Shown here: positions 24,397-36,385 of the stretch, piece by piece
Layout of the letters: the number at the start of each line of letters is the position of its first letter
How positions within the stretch are numbered: the stretch's first letter is position 1
NCBI GenBank assembly: GCA_947179155.2
Contig: OX359280.1
Location: forward strand, 11,399,001-11,463,000
From: Hedera helix
Taxonomy: Eukaryota > Streptophyta > Magnoliopsida > Apiales > Araliaceae
DNA length: 64,000 bases
Direction: 5' to 3'
The notes under the pieces: model-generated
The model's database searches: none
What the model saw: the letters and a program-made list of their open reading frames with translations, nothing else
Told to the model about the DNA's origin: nothing
Program-made: the position numbers and the translations under genes

Positions 24397-25717
24397 CCCA
24401 GTATTTCGAGGAAAGAAGTTAACTGTGTAGAAAGGTCCAACTATTGGTTAACACCATACTCGGATTATTTGGCTGATGGGAAGTTACCAACGGATAAGAT
24501 CTTGGCGAAGAAGATAAAGTATAGAAGTGCCTATTTCTGCCTAATTGATGGAGATCTGTTCCGACGAACTTATTCGGGGCCAATGGCGAAGTGTGTTGTT
24601 CCGTCGGAAACATCATATGCTCTTCGAGAAGTCCACGAGGGTATTTGTGGGGACCATATGGGGGCGAAGTTTTTAGCATTTAAGTTGGCTCGACAAGGAT
24701 ATTATTGGCCGACGATGTTTTGGGAAGCAAGCAAAGGAGTTTGTACAGAAGTGCCCGAAGTGTCAGTTGAATAGCTTCGTTGCACATCGGCCGCCCGAAG
24801 AATTGTCTTCGGTATTATCCTCGGTTCCCTTCGTCGTTTGGGGGGTTAATTTAGTAGGGCACATGCCAAAGGCTAAAGGACAATTTTCCTATATGATTGT
24901 TGCAATTGACTACATGACAAAGTGGGTGGAGGCGAAGCCACTTCGATGGATCACCGAGTAAGGTTGTATTCACTTTCTTAAAGAGAACGTTGTCTTTAGG
25001 TTCGGGATTCCGATTGTTTTGGTGTCTGATAACGGTTTGCAGTTTGTTGGGGCTGAGTTTGAAAATTTTCTTAAAGACTTGGGGATACAGCATCGAAGGG
25101 TTTCAGTTGTACATCCTCAATCTAATGGGCAGGTTGAAGTGACAAATAGAACCTTACTGAATGTAATTAAAAGAAGGCTTGATGATGCCAAGGGAAGATG
25201 GCCTGAGGAACTTCCTAGTGTTTTATGGGCTTATCGGACAACTCCGAGGACGATGACGGGGGATTCTCCTTTTCGGCTTGCATATGGAACTGAAGCTTTG
25301 ATCCTGGTAGAGGTTGGTTCTCCGTCTTTTCGGGTGGTTAATTTTAATGAATTATATAATGATCAATGACTTTGGCTTAATCTTGATTTGTTGGATGAGG
25401 CTCGGGATGGTGCAGTAATGAAGTTGGCTTTGTATCAACAAAAGACAGCAATGCATTATAATCGGAGGGTTAAACAAAGGCATTTTAAGGTCGGGGATTT
25501 GGTTCTTCGAGAGGCTGAAGCATCTACACCGAATTGGGAAGGGCCATATGAGGTAGTTGAAGTTATGAAGAATGGGACATATCATCTTCGGGATTTATTT
25601 GGATCGGATTTGAAGAATTTTTGGCATGCAACTAGATTGAGGAAGTATTTCCAGTTGTCGGGTAAGGTGTTTTGTTTACTTATATTTGGTAGGGTTTTTT
25701 ACTTGAGGAAGTTTTAA
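24397..25717 (+). pseudogene. Tat element integrase
   Basis: Inserts element cDNA into the genome. The HHCC zinc-binding region is partly preserved (EVHEGICGDHMG; the CxxC part near 24750 is reached after a frameshift). The catalytic core is recognisable: VNLVGHMPKAKGQ and IVAIDYMTKWVEAKP (first Asp), VSDNGLQFVG (second Asp) and HPQSNGQVEVTNRTLL (Glu). The C-terminal part has the GDLVLREAEA and GPYEVVEVMKNGTYHL folds. TAA or TGA codons near 24959 and 25367 and a shift near 24770 break it. Confidence 0.88.
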
Positions 25718-25843
25718 TACTCATTATATGTTTGTACAAAACATTAATAAAATTCAAAATTTCATTGATAGTAGACGTGATTTACATTTCATTCAAAAAA
25801 AAAAGTCTTAATACTCATTAGAGGAAGTTCTTGAAGTTCGTAG
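25718..25843. other. Spacer between Tat pol and antisense ORF
   Basis: Short region where the sense pol and the antisense ORF converge tail to tail. Nothing else is recognised. Confidence 0.5.
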
Positions 25844-28103
25844 TTAATTTTTGTCCTCGGGGGTGTCGAAGTCCGAGTCAGAGAAGATAGAAGGATCCAC
25901 GCCAGCTTTTGTTGCCTTTGCTACTGCGACTTGGAAACCTTTGCTGAATTGTTCTATGATCTCTTTTAGAAGTTCGGGAGAAGCTCTTTACTTCTCGAGG
26001 ATTTGGTGGCGTAGTTTGGCGGTCCCGAGGCAAGCCTATTTCCTCAGGATCTCATTGGCAATTTGTTGGCGTTGGATATCCGAAGTTAGTTGTTCATTCT
26101 GTCTTCAGTTCGATGAGTTCTTTGGATTATTGATGAGCTTTCTTCACCGTTTCAGAATTTTCAAGTTGAAGTCGGGTAAGCTCTTTTGTCTTCTGATTCT
26201 TCATTTGGAGCATGATCTCAAATTGTTGTTGGAGGTTGTCGTTGGAGGTTTTGAGGCTTAAGTTGTCTGTGGCAAGTTGTTTATTCTTCTTTTTGATGGC
26301 TTTGTATTTGGCGTTCATCTTCTTTATCCTCGTATCACTATTGTTTGGTTTTGTTTCGTGACCGAGAAGACAACTGAAGGTAGCCAGGGCCTGATAAAAG
26401 GAGAATTTATTTAGAAGGGTGATAAGAACATTGAAGAATTTTAAAGTAGTTTAAAAAAAGATGTCTTACTCGGCCTTGGTCGATTGCAGTGGCAAAGATG
26501 AGTTCTAGGTCGGTGTAGTCGTGGAAATTCGTTGTCAGCTTAGAAGTTGAAACTATTATAAGCCGAGAAGGGGAGTTGGTTGTCGGTATCGCTTGGGATG
26601 AGCTGGGATTGTTAGTTGGTTGTCGGGGAGGATGTTCGGGAGGGAAGGGGTCAGTTTCAGGTAGGGAATTTTCTAAAGGTTCGGCTTGGTCAGAAATTGG
26701 TCGTTTACCGGTTGATTTACTTTCTTTTTGGGGTTGGTCGGGAGTTTGTTTTTTGCTTGGTTCGGGGGTTGGTTGTTTGGGTGAATCGGAAGTGGGGGTT
26801 TTGGATTGGTCAGGTATTTTTTGATCAGTTTGGGGAGGTGGCTGGGGGAGTTTCGCTGAGATCTCGAAGGATGGGAGGTTTTTGGTTTTTTGGCCTTCAT
26901 GTGTTTTTTAAGTTCGGATTCAGACATCTCGAAAACACTTCATTTTTTGGGTATCTCCAGGCCTTTTTCTTTTGGGGCTTCGGAAGAAGGGTTGGTCGAG
27001 GATGATGGGCCTTTTCCCTTTGAGGTATCTGGGGGGTTGATTGAAGAAGATGATGGGAGGGTATTCGTGGTCTGGGGGCAGACTCTGTGAAGGGCGGGGC
27101 TTGTTTGGTTCCTTGTGTTGGGGGGTTTTCTTCCAAAGCTGCCGAGGAGGAGGAGGTTCTTGGTCTTCGAATTAGGGGTTCGGCTGGTGAATCAGATTCT
27201 TTCAAAGAGGTTGGAGAGGGTAGGAAGATGGGTCTTTCCTGTGGTTGTCCTTGGGTGATCGGGGGTTGATTAGTGGGGTTCTCTTCCAAATTACGAAAGA
27301 GCACTACTGCATAGAATATAGATAAAGTTTAGGACCGATAAAATGAAATTAACATCTTCGGATGGTTAGGGTACTTACTTCCGTGGACGAATAGCCAGTT
27401 GGGTGAGGTTGGTGGACCAGGGGGTGGTCGACATCGTGGACAATAATTTCTCAAGGTCGGCCTCTCGGACGTCCTCAATATGATCAAATCCCAAGGACGA
27501 TTTGCTCTGTTCCTCCCATGGTTGAAGGAGTATGGTGTCGGTTCCTCGGAGGAAGAATCAAGATGAGTGCCATCCTTTGTTGCTTGAGGGGGTTGCCATC
27601 CAAACTTTCCGATTGGAGTATCAGGTTAAAACTTTGAAACCCTTTTCTTTTGAATTGATCAGTTTGAAGTAACTGAGAAATAGATCCAGGGCTGGGGCGA
27701 CATTTTGGTCTTTGCAGTGGGCGATGAAGCAGAGTAGGTGAATGTATGAATTTGGGACTAGTTGGGAGAACCCGATTCCCATAAACCTTAGGAATTCGGT
27801 GATGAAGGGATGAAGAGGGAATCGGACTCCGTGTTTTAGGGTCCAGCTAGAGAGTCCTATCCAGCCTCCTTCGAGCTGCCAGTACATTTTTTCGTGAGAC
27901 CTGGGGACTCGAAGCTCATATTGGAGGGGGATTTGGTACTCATGGCTGATGGAGTTGAGTTGAGCGGGAGTTATGGAGGAGGGGGTGTTTGCTACCAGAG
28001 CGTCCTTGTATGTCTGGCGGACTGCATTTTTCCTCTATCTATGGAATGAAGGTGGTTGATTGTTTGGTGCTTGGGAAGAGGAAGCTTGACCTTGGGTTGC
28101 CAT
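25844..28103 (-). pseudogene. Antisense extra ORF of Tat element, with probable introns
   Basis: Read leftward from ATG at 28103 (MATQGQASSSQ) to TAA at 25846-25844 (ending DSDFDTPEDKN). After one in-frame TAG near 28035, the open part has IPLQYELRVPR, then KHGVRFPLHPFITEFLRFMGI and QLVPNSYIHLLCFIAH, resembling the 'putative gypsy type transposon' (Transposase_28-like) domain of antisense ORFs in Tat elements. A Pro/Ser-rich middle (27304-26897) and a Lys/Gln-rich coiled coil (26318-26127) follow. Candidate introns have GTAAGT...TGCAG (about 27380 to 27311) and GTAAGA...TATCAG (about 26472 to 26391). The frame is broken elsewhere. The function of this ORF family is not established. Confidence 0.7.
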
Positions 28104-28972
28104 GAATTCCGAAGAGAGGAGTAATTTTGGGGATTTTTCTGGAGCAGAGAAGACTAAAGAGTGGGGAGATTGAAGAAATGAAGTAGTGTGTCAGAAAGGA
28201 GACTTTTAGGGGTTTTTATTAATGAAGATGGGACGCGCGAAGTTCAACAGGCAGCAATTTTTGGGGAACGAAATGGGGTAATGATGACTGTGTATCAGAC
28301 GTGGGGGTTAAGTGCTGTTTAGATGTGACCGGTTGTGACGCCCCCAAATTCGGGTCTCAAATACCCGGATCCGGTCATCACGATCCAATACAAACATCCA
28401 CCTCTAAACAACATACAATAACTAAATGCGGAATAATAAACATATGTTGTTCATTCAAAAGGTGTTACTAGTCCTAAGATACAGTAACCTTACACAAAAG
28501 TACACAAATACCCTTAATAAAATACTTAGGGTTTATATTACATAATAAGTAATTTAGTTAACTAAAAGGCTGCATCCTGAAGTCTATCACTTCATCTTTC
28601 CCTTACCCTTGTTCTTCCCAGAAGTCTCGGGTTGCATTGCAATAAGGTTTCATGATATAGCAAGGGTGAACAACTAGGTTGCTCAACAAGTTTAAATAAC
28701 AACAAGAAAAAATATATCATGAATAAAAAGGAATAGCTGAACAATTCAATAATATGAATAACATAAGCAGGAATAATAATTTACTTTTAGAATCAAGATA
28801 GTCAAATAGACTATGAACTATAAACATCCACTGGAGAAAATAGCAGGTTGACCCAATGGTTACTACCAGAAATATATACCCGAGCCGAGGGGATCAACCT
28901 CAGTACAATATGTGTATGCATAACATTTAATTTCCGTGTTTTGTACCTGATATTAGCTACAGGGTACTCCCC

Positions 28973-30526
28973 TGTTGAACATTGCATGTTTAATTTGATG
29001 ATAAGAATTAAGATTATTAATGTACAAGGACTTAGCTAGATAAGATCAAAGCTGTTAGGTTGATCTTTTGATATAAATTTATTGAATTGTAAAGTCCTTT
29101 GTGATGTACAAAGACTTAGATTTAAATAGATCAAAACTGTTAGGTTGATCTTGTGTTATAAGCTAATCGTAGAATGGACTCTACGATTATGCTCAAGGAA
29201 GACTACGACCAACAGACTCTACGACCAAAGCGAGCAACCGCAGAACAGACTCTACGACTTCGCGCCTAGAAGACTGAATGACTTAATCTAATCGTAGAAT
29301 GGACTCTACAACTATGCTCAAGACAGACTCTACGACCAAAGCAAGCAACTGTAGAACGAACTCTACGACCAACAGAGTAACAGTAGAGTAAACTCTACGA
29401 TGTCAATAAGAGATGATCTATTGTAGAACAATCACAACAGCAAGAATATTCGTAGAGTTGATCATGGAGGGTCATTGAGCAAAAAGGCATGAGACATTAC
29501 GATCAGAACCTTGAACTAAAAGATCAGAAGCTATTTCATTCAAAGGTACAATTTGCATTGATGTGACAGAAGAGCTTCTGCTAATCGATCAAAGTCAGAA
29601 AAGTCAAGGAACTGACCCCAGCGCACTATGCAACAGAGAGAAGACTTTCGAGGCAGTAAAGTCAGAGGTCTGTGTCCTATAAGTCCTAATGTGGAAGGAC
29701 CAAACGACTCTATAAAAGTTGGTAAAAACCTACAACTGACGTGACTGTCCCTAAGGAAAAAGAAAAATACCTTTTGTGGACTAAAATAGCAGATCAATTA
29801 ATACCTCATCAGAGCTTTAATAAGCTATATTAATATAATATTCAGAAGCTCCCCTTTGTGAGATAACGGGAATAAACTGATGCAAAGAGCAGACACTCCA
29901 ACGGGAAGAAGACAGAAGCTTTCATATAAAGCTCCCAGATCTGAAGAAGAAAGCAAGGCTGAAAAACACAAGAAAGAGAGAAATACGCAAGAATTCAAAA
30001 AGATCAAAACTAAAGAGGAGTCTTGCCTCACTGCTTAGTTCTTCAAGAATATATGCTAAACGCAACTCAGTAGTACACCCAAATCATAGCTAATCAAGTT
30101 AAAAGTTCTTAGTGAACTAGAGTATCTAAGTCTACTGGACTTAAAGAGTTCTTAGTGAACTAGAGTTCCAAGACTGTTGGTCTTGAAGGAATCTAAGTGA
30201 TTCAGAAATTGTAAAAGTATCCTCAGTGGATTTGCTGCTTGAAGAGAAGAATAGTGGAGTAGGAGTCTTGTGAACTCTGAACCACTTAAAATATCGTGCT
30301 GTTTATCTTGTGTGTTTTAACTGCTATATCTGCTATATAATTGCTTGCTAAATTATTACTTTTACAAAACAAGAAGGGGCAACTAAATCACATTCCGCTT
30401 TGCTAAACTTTTTGATTAAGTATTCATTATATCTTCAAAGGAAGAAGTAAAAGATAAAAAGTTTTAAAGTATCTATTCAACCCCCCCCCCCCTTCTAGAT
30501 ATCTTTCGTGTCATTGGGAAGTAACA
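28973..30526 (+). repeat. Sirevirus 5' LTR
   Basis: 1554 bp. It contains a cluster of ACTCTACGA/TCGTAGA motifs (29165-29460), a TATA-like TATAAAA at 29711 and a C-run at 30480-30492. It lacks 47 bp present in the 3' LTR near 39317. ORFs on its minus strand are accidental and recur in the 3' LTR. Confidence 0.96.
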
Positions 30527-30544
30527 ATTGGTATCAAAGCAGGT
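30527..30544 (+). other. Primer-binding site (initiator tRNA-Met) of Sirevirus
   Basis: ATTGGTATCAAAGCAGG directly after the LTR end. TGGTATCA(G/A)AGC is the plant copia site complementary to initiator tRNA-Met. Confidence 0.9.
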
Positions 30545-30612
30545 TCTCACATTTAAATCCTTACAAGCTTGAGTAGATTAACTGGCACTCAACAAGAACG
30601 GATCAGAACTCG

Positions 30613-32061
30613 GTGGAGGTAACAGACCACCTATGTGTAACAAAAAAAAAATTTGCTAACTGGAAAGTTCGTATGCAGGCTTACATGGATGCTATAGATG
30701 ATGAACTGTTCGAGACAGTGCTAAATGGGCCGATCATACCAATGAAGCTTGCACTATCAACTGAAGATCCAAGCAAGCTAGTAGCAAAGAAAAGAGACGA
30801 ATGGACAGACAATGAAAAGAAGGATGTTCAAAGAGACAAAAGGGCTAAGAACATCTTATTTCAATCTCTAGATGATGATCTATTTGAGAACGTTGTCAAC
30901 TGTAAAACAGCTCAAGAAGTCTGGCAAACTCTGTTGATCATGCATGAAGGAACAGAAGAAGTCAGAGAAAATAAACAATCACTGCTTGTTCAGCAATATG
31001 AAATGTTCACCCACATCTCAGGTGAAAACATTACAAACACCTATGAGAGATTTAACTTGCTACTAAACTCTCTTAGATCTTATGGAAAAGTCTATCCAAA
31101 CAGAGATCTCATCATTAAATTTATGAGATCTTTGCCAAGCAAATGGGATGCCAAAACCACAGTCATCCGAGAGTCAAAGAACCTGCACGAGATGACTGTA
31201 CAACAGCTATATGGAAATCTTATCACCTACGAGCTGGAGCTAAGTCAAAGAGCAGAGACTCTATCTGGGGAAAGAAAGAAGGAGAAAAACATTGCTCTTA
31301 AAGCCTTAACCTCAACTCACATAAACAATCACAAGGATAACTCTGACTCCGACAAGGATGAATCAAATGATGATGAAGGAGCTGTCATGCTTGTCAGACA
31401 TTTTAAAAGATTCATTAACAGGAACAGACCTCAGAAGTTCAGAAGCAACAGCAGCAAAGAACAACCAAATGACCTTTGCTATAATTGCAAAAAGCCAGGT
31501 CACTTCATTGCTAAATGTCCAAAACCCTTAAGAGAAGAGCTGAGGAGGGACAAAACAAAAGCAAATCCAAAAAGGGAATTCAAGAGCTTCCACAATCAAA
31601 ATAAGAAAGACAAAAGCTTCATAGCTAAAGGCTCCTGGAGTGACTCAAAAGAAGAACTAAATTCTGAGTCAAGTGATGATGAAGAACCACAGAAGGTCAA
31701 CTTGTACTTAATGGAAAACGAAGAAGGAAGCAGCAAAAAAGAATTCAACATAGATGAGGTATTTGATTTCTACTCTCCTGAATTAAGCATTGATGATCTT
31801 AGAGAAGGCATGCGTGACTTAATGGTAGAATTACACAAATACATGAAAATGTTTAGAAGGTTAACTAAAGATTACTTTCATCTAAAAGAGGATAAAGAGA
31901 AGATAAACATAGAATTAGAAGTCTCACTTCAAACTGCAAAACTTTATTCTAGTCTTAAGACTGAGAATGAAAGACTAAAAGAGATAAATGATTTAAGCAT
32001 TCATAAAGAGTCTTCACTAGCCTCCAAGATTCAGGAACTAGAAAAGATAATTTGCATGTAG
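30613..32061 (+). pseudogene. Sirevirus gag
   Basis: Open for 482 codons. FANWKVRMQAYMDAIDDELFE begins the copia gag fold, followed by NILFQSLDDDLFENVVNCKTAQEVW and FIKFMRSLPSKWDAKTTV-like segments. A CCHC zinc knuckle, CYNCKKPGHFIAKC, lies near residue 295, and a charged, coiled-coil C-terminus follows. No ATG fits the family N-terminus in this frame, and a run of ten As at 30641-30650 may have shifted the first codons. TAG at 32059-32061 is in frame with the next segment, so gag once ran on. Part of the element's gag-pol. Confidence 0.88.
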
Positions 32062-32985
32062 AATAAGTCTAGTTTGTCTATGGACACCCTGATCTCAAGT
32101 CAAAGAGATGTGACTGATAGATCAGGATTAGGATTTGAGAATTCATTCTCAAAACCTAATATGGAGAAGTCTATGGAAATAAATGAAGGCAAATCCTTTA
32201 ATCTTGATAAAGGAATTGTGTTCATCAAATTCTCAGATTCTATATCTCCCAGCTATCCACATTCTGCTAAGCCTGCTATCATTTTAGACAATAAAACTTG
32301 CACTGGTCTGGGGTTCAGAAAATTGAAAAACAAGTCAAGCAAAACTCACTCTACGAACCATCCACTCAAAAATCGTAGAGTTTACTATCACTCTGCGAAT
32401 CATGAGAATCGTAGAGTAGTATGGAAGTAGAATGTAGATCAGCAAAATCAAAGGACTATGAGCAATCATAATCCATACAGGTCCTGGACAAATAATAATT
32501 CACAAATGCACACATATCATTGTCAATATCATATCAATCATAGGCACCATCATAAAAATGATAAATATTTGTCAAGATATCATAGACTGCAAGGATCTAA
32601 AATCAAACAGATTTGGGTCCCAAAAGGTACTAACAAAATAGGACCCAAACAAATATGGGTACCAAAATGAAGATTGATTTATTATGCAGGTAAAGATATC
32701 CATCTGGTATCTTGACAGTGGATGCTCAAGGCACATGACAGGACAGGAGACAAGGCTCTTCTGTCAGATTATAAAGAAAAAGATGGACCTGCTGTCATTT
32801 TTGGAGACAACAACTCTGGGAAAACCAGAGGTTATGACTCAACTGAAAATGGTGCAATATCTTTCAGTAAAGTGGCTTATGTTGAGGGACTAAAGCACAA
32901 CCTGCTAAGTATCAGTCAACTCTGTGACAAAGGACATCAAGTCACTTCCTCAACAACCATTGCCAAGTTAGAGATTTGAAGACTA
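32062..32985 (+). pseudogene. Sirevirus gag-pol linker and aspartic protease
   Basis: The same frame as gag continues through 32074-32430 and 32458-32670, broken by TAGs and a TGA. It includes two IWVPKG/IWVPK motifs that commonly precede the protease in this lineage. The active site WYLDSGCSRHMTG lies near 32704-32742, and in the following frame VIFGDNNSGKTRGYD and GLKHNLLSISQLCDKGH complete the domain. A frameshift near 32720-32760 separates the two parts. Confidence 0.85.
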
Positions 32986-33026
32986 ACTCTCTTAAGCTAT
33001 AAGGAGTTCGAGAAGGAAATGTCTAT

Positions 33027-34319
33027 GTGGTCAACCTTGCTAAATTAAGTTCAGATGAGACAGTCTGTTTTCTTGCTAAAGTCTCTGAAGATATGTACTG
33101 GCTCTGGCACAGGAGGTTATCTCATCTTAACTTCAAGAGTATTTCAAAGCTTGCCTCTAAAGATCTAGTAAAAGGATTGCCAAAGCTAAATTTCATTAAA
33201 GAAAAACCCTACAAAGCCTATCAGTTTGGAAAGCAAATAAAGACTTCATTCCAGAGCAAGACAGTAAACTTAAATGATAGAGCTCTTCAATTACTTCACA
33301 TGGATCTATTCGGGCCTATCTCGACGACTAGTCTCGGAGGAAAGCGATACTCTCTAGTGGTAGTGGATGACTACACTAGATTTACATGGGTATCCTTTCT
33401 AAGCTCTAAAGATGAAACCATTTCACATCTTATCAAGCTCTTCAGACTAATCATGAATGAAAAAAGCAAGAAGATCAAGGCCATCAGAAGTGATCATGGA
33501 AGAGATTTTGACTTCTCAGATATGGACCAGTTCTGTGAAGAAAATGGAATCAATCACAACTTCTCAGCCCCAAGGACGCCTCAACAAAATAGAGTAACAG
33601 AAATGAAGAATAGGACTCTTATTGAAGTAGGAAGAACCCTTTTAGCAGCAGCCTATCTTCCTGAATATTTTTGGGTTGAAGCCATCAGTACTGCATGCTA
33701 CACTCACAACAGGTCACTCATACACTCAACATTGAAGAAGACTCCTTACGAACTATGGAAAGGAAGAAAGCCAAACATAAGTTATTTTCATGCGTTTGAC
33801 TGTCTATGCTACGTACTCAACAATGGCAAGAAGCATCTAACTAAATTCCAGCCAAAATCAGATGAAGGAATCTTCCTTGGTTATGTAACAGATAGCAGAG
33901 CATTCAGGGTGTTCAACAAGGAATACTTAACTGTTGAAACCTCCATCCATGTCACATTCGATGAATCAGATCCTGAAAAGAAAAGATCAACATTCAACGA
34001 GTCATCAGACACAAGCTCAACGATCGAAGAACTCAAAATCGTAGAGTCTAACTCTACGACCATAAAACCAGCAACAGAAATCGTTGAACAAGTAGAGGAA
34101 ATCGTAGAGCACACCATACCAGACATTGAAACTCTATGATCAGAACAAGAAGCTGATTTAGAGGAACTCAGACAAGAAGGCACCAGAACAGACGTTCCTA
34201 GCAGAATAAAGTGGACCAAAGATCACACTCAAGATCTAATTATTGGAGATCTAAACACTGGAATCAAGACAAGAGCTGCAACTTCAAATGAATGCTTTTA
34301 CCTAAGCTTTCTCTCTCAA
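33027..34319 (+). pseudogene. Sirevirus integrase (GAG-pre-integrase plus core)
   Basis: WLWHRRLSHLNFKSISKL is the start of the GAG-pre-integrase zinc region. The CxxC pair has become YKAY, so zinc binding is probably lost. Core residues are present: HMDLFGPIS with DDYTRFTWV, RSDHGRDF, and PQQNRVTEMKNRTL, which keeps the catalytic Glu though the flanking Gly is Arg. The GKKHLTKFQPKSDEGIFLGY motif marks the copia C-terminal part. A TGA at 34137-34139 interrupts an otherwise continuous frame into RT. It lies where ACTCTACGA would be expected, as ACTCTATGA. Confidence 0.9.
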
Positions 34320-35852
34320 ATGGAACCCAAGAAGATCGAAGAAGCCTTAGAAGATTCAAGTTGGATAGAGGTCATACAAGAAGAGCTAAATCAATTTGAA
34401 AGGAGCAAAGTTTGGAGATTAGTTGTCAGACCTCATCATAAACCAGTCATTGGCACCAAATGGGTTTTCAGAAACAAGATGGATGAAAATGGTGTGATAA
34501 CGAGAAATAAAGCAAGACTGGTGGCCAAAGGTTACTCTCAAGAAGAAGGAATTGACTACGATGAAACTTATGCTCCAGTTGCCAGATTGGAAGCCATAAG
34601 GATCTTCCTTGCCCATGCTGCACACATGAAGTTCAAAGTCTTCCAAATGGATGTCAAGAGTGCTTTTCTGAATGGAGAACTTCAAGAAGAAGTCTACGTG
34701 GAACAACCTCTAGGTTTTATCAATCCAATCTTTTCAAATTATGTCTATAAATTAGATAAAACACTATATGGTCTAAAACAAACACCTAGAGCATGGTATG
34801 AAACCTTAACTAACTTTCTCATTGAAAAAGGATTCACTAGAGGAAGAGTAGATACTACCTTATTTTTAAGAAAACATAAGTATAAAACTCTGTTAGTTCA
34901 AATTTATGTAGATGATATCATATTTGGTTCTTTTGATGAAAAATTATGTGAAAGATTTGCCAAGCTTATGCAGAGCAAGTTTGAAATGAGCATGATGGGA
35001 GAACTCAACTTCTTCCTTGGACTTCAAGTAAAGCAGACTGATGAAGGCATATTCATTAATCAAGCCAAATACATCAAAGACTTATTAAAGAAGTATGGTA
35101 TGGAATCTGCAACTATCATGAAAACTCCTATGCCACCTGCCACCAAGCTCGACAAAGATGAAAATGGTAAATGCACTGAAATCATTCAGTACAGAGGTAT
35201 GATAGGCTCACTATTATATCTTACTGCTAGCCGGCCAGATATAATGTTTGCTACATGTATATGTGCTAGATTTCAGGCTAATCCTAAAGAGTCTCATCTA
35301 TTAGTTGTGAAAAGAAATTTCAAATATCTTAAAGGAACTCCAAATTTAGGATTATGGTATCCCAAGGAGTCCTCCTTTGATCTAATGGGATACTCAGATG
35401 CTGACTATGCAGGATGCAAAATAGATAGAAAGAGCACAAGTGGAACTTGCCAGATGCTTGGCAGCAGACTTGTCTCTTGGTTTAGTAAGAAGCAGAACTC
35501 AGTATCCACATCAACTGCAGAAGCTGAATATATAGCCGCAGGCAGTTGCTGTGCACAAATCCTATGGATAAAGACTTAGCTTGCAGACTATGGGTTTGAG
35601 TTTAATTCTATTCCTATATATTGTGCTAATACAAGTGCAATTGCTATAACTCATAACCCTGTCATGCATTCAAGAACTAAGCACATAGATATAAGATATC
35701 ATTTCATTAGGGATCATGTACAAAATGGCAATATATCACTTCACTACATCCCAACTGAAGATCAACTAGCAGATGTGTTTACAAAACCTTTAGATGAATC
35801 AAGATTTAATAAACTTATAAGTGAGTTAGGAATGCTAAATCTAGACCCTTAA
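34320..35852 (+). pseudogene. Sirevirus reverse transcriptase-RNase H
   Basis: RT motifs: TKWVFRNKMDENG, ARLVAKGYSQEEGIDYDETYAPV, FQMDVKSAFLNGELQEEVYVEQP, YGLKQTPRAWYE, and the intact catalytic YVDDIIFGS. RNase H has GYSDADYAGCKIDRKSTSG, STAEAEYIAAGSC and TKHIDIRYHFIRD. The only break is TAG at 35577-35579, probably a former CAG. The frame then runs on to TAA at 35850-35852 (ELGMLNLDP). This is the best-preserved coding region of the nest. Confidence 0.93.
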
Positions 35853-36385
35853 TATATATCATGCTTTTGGAAGATACTAACTCTGCAGGAAGAAAAGTGA
35901 GCAAGGAAAGTAAGTAAAGGACAAGTTCGTAAAATTCACTCAACGATCGACAAGCGAAGGATCGTAAAGTACGCTTAAGATCGTAGAGATCACTAAACGA
36001 TCAACAAGCTAAGAATCGTAGAGCACACTACAAACCGTAGAGCTCACTCAACGGTTGTCAAGCCAAGGATCGTAGAGTACTCCTCAATCGTAAAGCTAAC
36101 TCAACGAACATCAAAACAAAGGAATCATTGTGTCAAGAAGGATCGTAAAGCTCTGGGGAAACTAGGGGCAAAAAGGTCATCAACCAACTGAAATACTCAT
36201 ATCAGAACTTGACATGCATCTCAGCAAACATAGAGGGAAGTTTTAAATACTTTGAAAATTTCACATCGTTTATTTCTTCAAAAATCTAAATCTCTCTATC
36301 TCTCTCTATTTCTCTCTCTCAATCCTGAACCTTAAGTTTTCAATACTCAGATAAATCGTTCTTCTTGTTTCAGAAAAACTATCAA
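35853..36385 (+). other. Sirevirus pol-env spacer rich in ATCGTAGAG motifs
   Basis: No ORF. At 35940-36150 short variants of ATCGTAGAGTNC and AACGATC recur about eight to ten times, and TCTCTC repeats lie near 36292-36330 just before the env-like ATG. Confidence 0.7.

Noticed and set aside
25851..27269. Plus-strand ORFs after the Tat integrase
   Set aside because: They are shadows of the minus-strand ORF, which has the recognisable domain, coiled coil and intron-like gaps.
29160..29460. CRISPR-like impression from regularly recurring ACTCTACGA units
   Set aside because: Units are too short and irregular, occur in both orientations and also in coding regions, and this is a plant retrotransposon LTR.
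29540..30031. Minus-strand ORFs in the Sirevirus 5' LTR, repeated at 39880-40386
   Set aside because: They lie wholly in LTR sequence and have no recognisable domain. Duplication is due to the LTR pair, not to gene conservation.
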